A stretch of 32,873 bases of DNA from Streptomyces neyagawaensis (GTDB lineage: Bacteria; Actinomycetota; Actinomycetes; Streptomycetales; Streptomycetaceae), in contig NZ_JAMGBG010000062.1 of assembly GCF_023516595.1 (NCBI RefSeq), positions 1 through 32,873 on the forward strand. Reading direction: 5' to 3'. A program made the translations under genes and the position numbers. Numbering within the stretch: the first letter of the stretch is position 1; each line of letters begins with the position of its first letter. Under the pieces are notes generated by a model. The model worked only from the letters and a program-made list of their open reading frames with translations, searched no databases and was not told the DNA's origin. Below are positions 31,158-32,873 of this stretch, in pieces.

Positions 31158-32489
31158 ATGCGACAAGGCAACAACCGTCACCGATGGCGCACACCGATCG
31201 TCATGGCCATCACCCTGTTACTCGCCGCGGCCGGCATCAGCGGCATCGGACTGACGTCCGCCGCCGCGGCCGCGGCACCCTCCGTCGCCCCGAGCGCCGG
31301 ATGCGGCAAGCCCCCCACGCTGACGAGTGGTCCGCGTTCGATCCAGAGCAGCGGCAGGACGCGGAACTACATCCTGCGGGTGCCCGCCACCTACGACAAC
31401 AACCGCCCGTACCGCCTGGTCTTCGGTTTCCACTGGAACGGCGGCACCGCGGGCGACGTCGACTCGGGCGGAACCAGCGGATACTCCTGGTCGTACTACG
31501 GCCTGCGGGCGATCTCGAACGACAGCGCGATCTTCGTCGCGCCCCAGGGCCTCGGGAATGGCTGGGCCAATTCCAATGGCGAGGACCTGACCTTCGTGGA
31601 CGACATGATCAGGCAGATCGACGCGGGCCTGTGTGTCGACACGAACCAGCGCTTCGCCGGGGGTTTCAGCTACGGCGGCGGCATGAGTTTCGCACTTGCG
31701 TGCGCCCGGCCGACGGTGTTCCGCGCGGTCGCCGTGTACGCGGGCGGACAGTTGAGCGGGTGCAACGGCGGTACCCAGCCGGTCGCGTACATCGGACTGC
31801 ACGGCTTGCGGGACCCGGTGCTCCCGATCGCCACGGGACGTTCGCTGCGTGACAGGTTCGTGCGGAACAACGGCTGCACTCCCCAGAACCCGCCGGAGCC
31901 TGCACGGGGCAGCCTCACGCATGTCGTCACGACCTACTCGGGGTGCCGCGCCGGTTACCCCGTGGCATGGGCCGCGTACGACGCGGGTCATACGCCCGGT
32001 CCTGTCGACGGATCGGCCGGCGACTACGAACCCGGTGAGAGGTCGTGGACCCGGGCGGTGGTGTGGAACTTCTTCACGCAGCTCGACGGCTCGGATCCCA
32101 CGCCGAACCCGACCACGTTCCGGCTGCGCAACGAGGGCTCGGGCCGGTGCCTGGACGTCAACGGCGCGAACGCGGCCAACGGCACACCGATGATCATCTG
32201 GGACTGCCACGGCAACGCCAACCAGCAGTTCACCCAGAACGGTCAGGCGCTGCAGGTGCTGGGCAAGTGCCTGAACGTTCCGCCCAACGCCGCCGCCGGC
32301 ACACGGGTCCAGATCCAGGACTGCAACGGTGCCGCCAACCAGCAGTGGGCCCTCAACAGCAACGGCACGATCCGCCACGCTCAGAGCGGGTTGTGCCTGG
32401 ACGTCAACGGCGCAAGCACCGCCAACGGCTCCGCGGTCGTCGTGTGGAGCTGCCACGACGGCGCCAACCAGCGCTGGGCGCGAGCCTAG
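31158..32489 (+). CDS. Secreted CE1 / feruloyl-esterase-like hydrolase with RICIN domain
   Basis: 444 residues. Signal: WRTPIVMAITLLLAAAGISG, with an Ala-rich cleavage region; mature part from about SAGCGKPP. The catalytic domain (~48-310) belongs to the LpqC/PHB-depolymerase/feruloyl-esterase group: RNYILRVPATYDNNRPYRLV, GFHWNGGTAG, the nucleophile Ser in GGFSYGGGMSFALACARP (~170), an Asp candidate in LHGLRDPVLP and His in YDAGHTPG. It probably cleaves ferulate or acetate esters on arabinose or xylose side chains. Residues ~316-444 form a RICIN domain (GSGRCLDVNGAN, GKCLNVPPNAA, SGLCLDVNGAS). The gene starts 28 bases after the GH54 stop, so the two are likely cotranscribed. AAGGGAG is 7 bases before the ATG; a GTG lies one codon upstream. 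Confidence 0.9.
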   Translation: MRQGNNRHRWRTPIVMAITLLLAAAGISGIGLTSAAAAAAPSVAPSAGCGKPPTLTSGPRSIQSSGRTRNYILRVPATYDNNRPYRLVFGFHWNGGTAGDVDSGGTSGYSWSYYGLRAISNDSAIFVAPQGLGNGWANSNGEDLTFVDDMIRQIDAGLCVDTNQRFAGGFSYGGGMSFALACARPTVFRAVAVYAGGQLSGCNGGTQPVAYIGLHGLRDPVLPIATGRSLRDRFVRNNGCTPQNPPEPARGSLTHVVTTYSGCRAGYPVAWAAYDAGHTPGPVDGSAGDYEPGERSWTRAVVWNFFTQLDGSDPTPNPTTFRLRNEGSGRCLDVNGANAANGTPMIIWDCHGNANQQFTQNGQALQVLGKCLNVPPNAAAGTRVQIQDCNGAANQQWALNSNGTIRHAQSGLCLDVNGASTANGSAVVVWSCHDGANQRWARA

Positions 32490-32500
32490 ACGCACGAGAG

Positions 32501-32530
32501 GGGCCACCTCCCCTGGGGAGGTGGCCCTTT
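32501..32530. terminator. Hairpin terminator between convergent genes
   Basis: GGGCCACCTCC and GGAGGTGGCCC form an 11-bp perfect stem around a short loop (32501-32527), followed by TTT on the plus strand. It is 11 bases after the esterase stop and before the end of the convergent RICIN gene, so it ends the plus-strand transcript and may serve both. Confidence 0.92.
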
Positions 32531-32546
32531 GGCGTGCCGCGTCAGC

Positions 32547-32873
32547 TCACGGCAGGGTCCATTTCTGGTTGGCGCCGCCGTGGCACGTCCACAGGTGCAC
32601 GAGGGTGCCGTCCGAGGAGTTGGCGCCCGACACGTCCAGGCACTTGCCCGACTGCGGGTTCCGCAGCGACCCGTCCGGGTACGCCTGCCAGTTCTGGTTG
32701 GTACCGCCGTTGCAGGACCACAGCACGACTCTCGTACCGTCCGCCGTACCGCCACCGCTGACGTCCAGGCACTTGCCCAACGCCTTGACCGTCGACCCCG
32801 CCGCCACCGTCCACTGCTGCCTCGCCGAGCCCGTGCACGACGAGATCTGCACCGCCGTCCCGTCCGCCGAACC
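32547..32873 (-). CDS. C-terminal RICIN domain of a larger protein (cut by window edge)
   Basis: The minus-strand frame runs from the window edge to a stop at 32547, 108 codons. It shows RICIN repeats: GSADGTAVQISSCTGSARQQ, TVKALGKCLDVSGGGTADGT, VVLWSCNGGTNQNWQ, SGKCLDVSGANSSDGT and LWTCHGGANQKWTLP. The repeated GKCLDV...W.C..G.NQ.W pattern is unmistakable. What precedes it, probably a secreted carbohydrate-active enzyme, lies outside the window. It is convergent with the esterase gene. Confidence 0.92.
   Translation of the reverse strand, partial: GSADGTAVQISSCTGSARQQWTVAAGSTVKALGKCLDVSGGGTADGTRVVLWSCNGGTNQNWQAYPDGSLRNPQSGKCLDVSGANSSDGTLVHLWTCHGGANQKWTLP

Noticed and set aside
1..32873. tRNA, rRNA, CRISPR arrays, riboswitches and intact insertion sequences
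   Set aside because: None seen on either strand; the repeats present are coding minisatellites, operator-like repeats and RICIN modules.

Overview
The window is very GC-rich DNA with near-exclusive G/C third codon positions, GTG starts, Tat and Sec secretion signals, many secreted ricin-type (RICIN/CBM13) carbohydrate-binding enzymes, a GPP34 protein and an ECF-type sigma factor. This points to a filamentous actinomycete, most probably Streptomyces, and the patchwork of intact genes and gene remnants suggests an accessory, recombining part of the chromosome.

Left part (1-4.3 kb): a GPP34 gene cut by the window edge, an SRPBCC protein, a membrane-anchored alpha/beta hydrolase and a SAM methyltransferase. 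Between them lie decayed fragments: a thioredoxin-reductase C-terminus broken by a stop and a frameshift, and a DUF402-like fragment that abuts the next cluster.

4.2-9.9 kb: three tightly packed paralogous stand-alone condensation-domain proteins on the minus strand. All three carry the HX3DX14Y signature of PapA-type acyltransferases, with no NRPS or PKS module in the window. A divergent gene on the plus strand joins an NTF2/SnoaL-like domain to what looks like the C-terminal part of a nitroreductase. This is the best candidate here for an undescribed small biosynthetic or acylation system.

10.0-17.3 kb: a secreted GH95 alpha-L-fucosidase, an ECF-like sigma factor whose start is followed by a 9-bp microsatellite, a truncated sugar-acid SDR dehydrogenase, an enolase-superfamily sugar-acid dehydratase, and the collapsed remains of an ABC sugar importer (start of the binding protein joined to the end of a MalG-type permease). 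A divergent GntR/FCD regulator follows. The set reads as a partly decayed uptake and catabolic operon for a sugar such as L-fucose.

17.4-32.9 kb: a GH141-like beta-helix enzyme, a TIM-barrel sugar epimerase/isomerase and a complete CUT2-type ABC importer (binding protein, two permeases, double ATPase) on the minus strand. Divergently there are a giant ThuA-sugar dehydrogenase-PKD-CBM6-RICIN protein, a RICIN-GH54 arabinofuranosidase, a feruloyl-esterase-like CE1 enzyme with RICIN, and at the edge another RICIN protein. Together they could remove fucose, arabinofuranose and ferulate from a plant-wall polysaccharide and import the released sugar. A 13-bp sequence shared by the GntR promoter and the GH141-like promoter ties the two halves together. 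Two nearly identical inverted RICIN-coding segments flank 12 kb of this region and could mediate inversion or gene conversion.

All assignments are by eye from motifs; no database or structure search was run.
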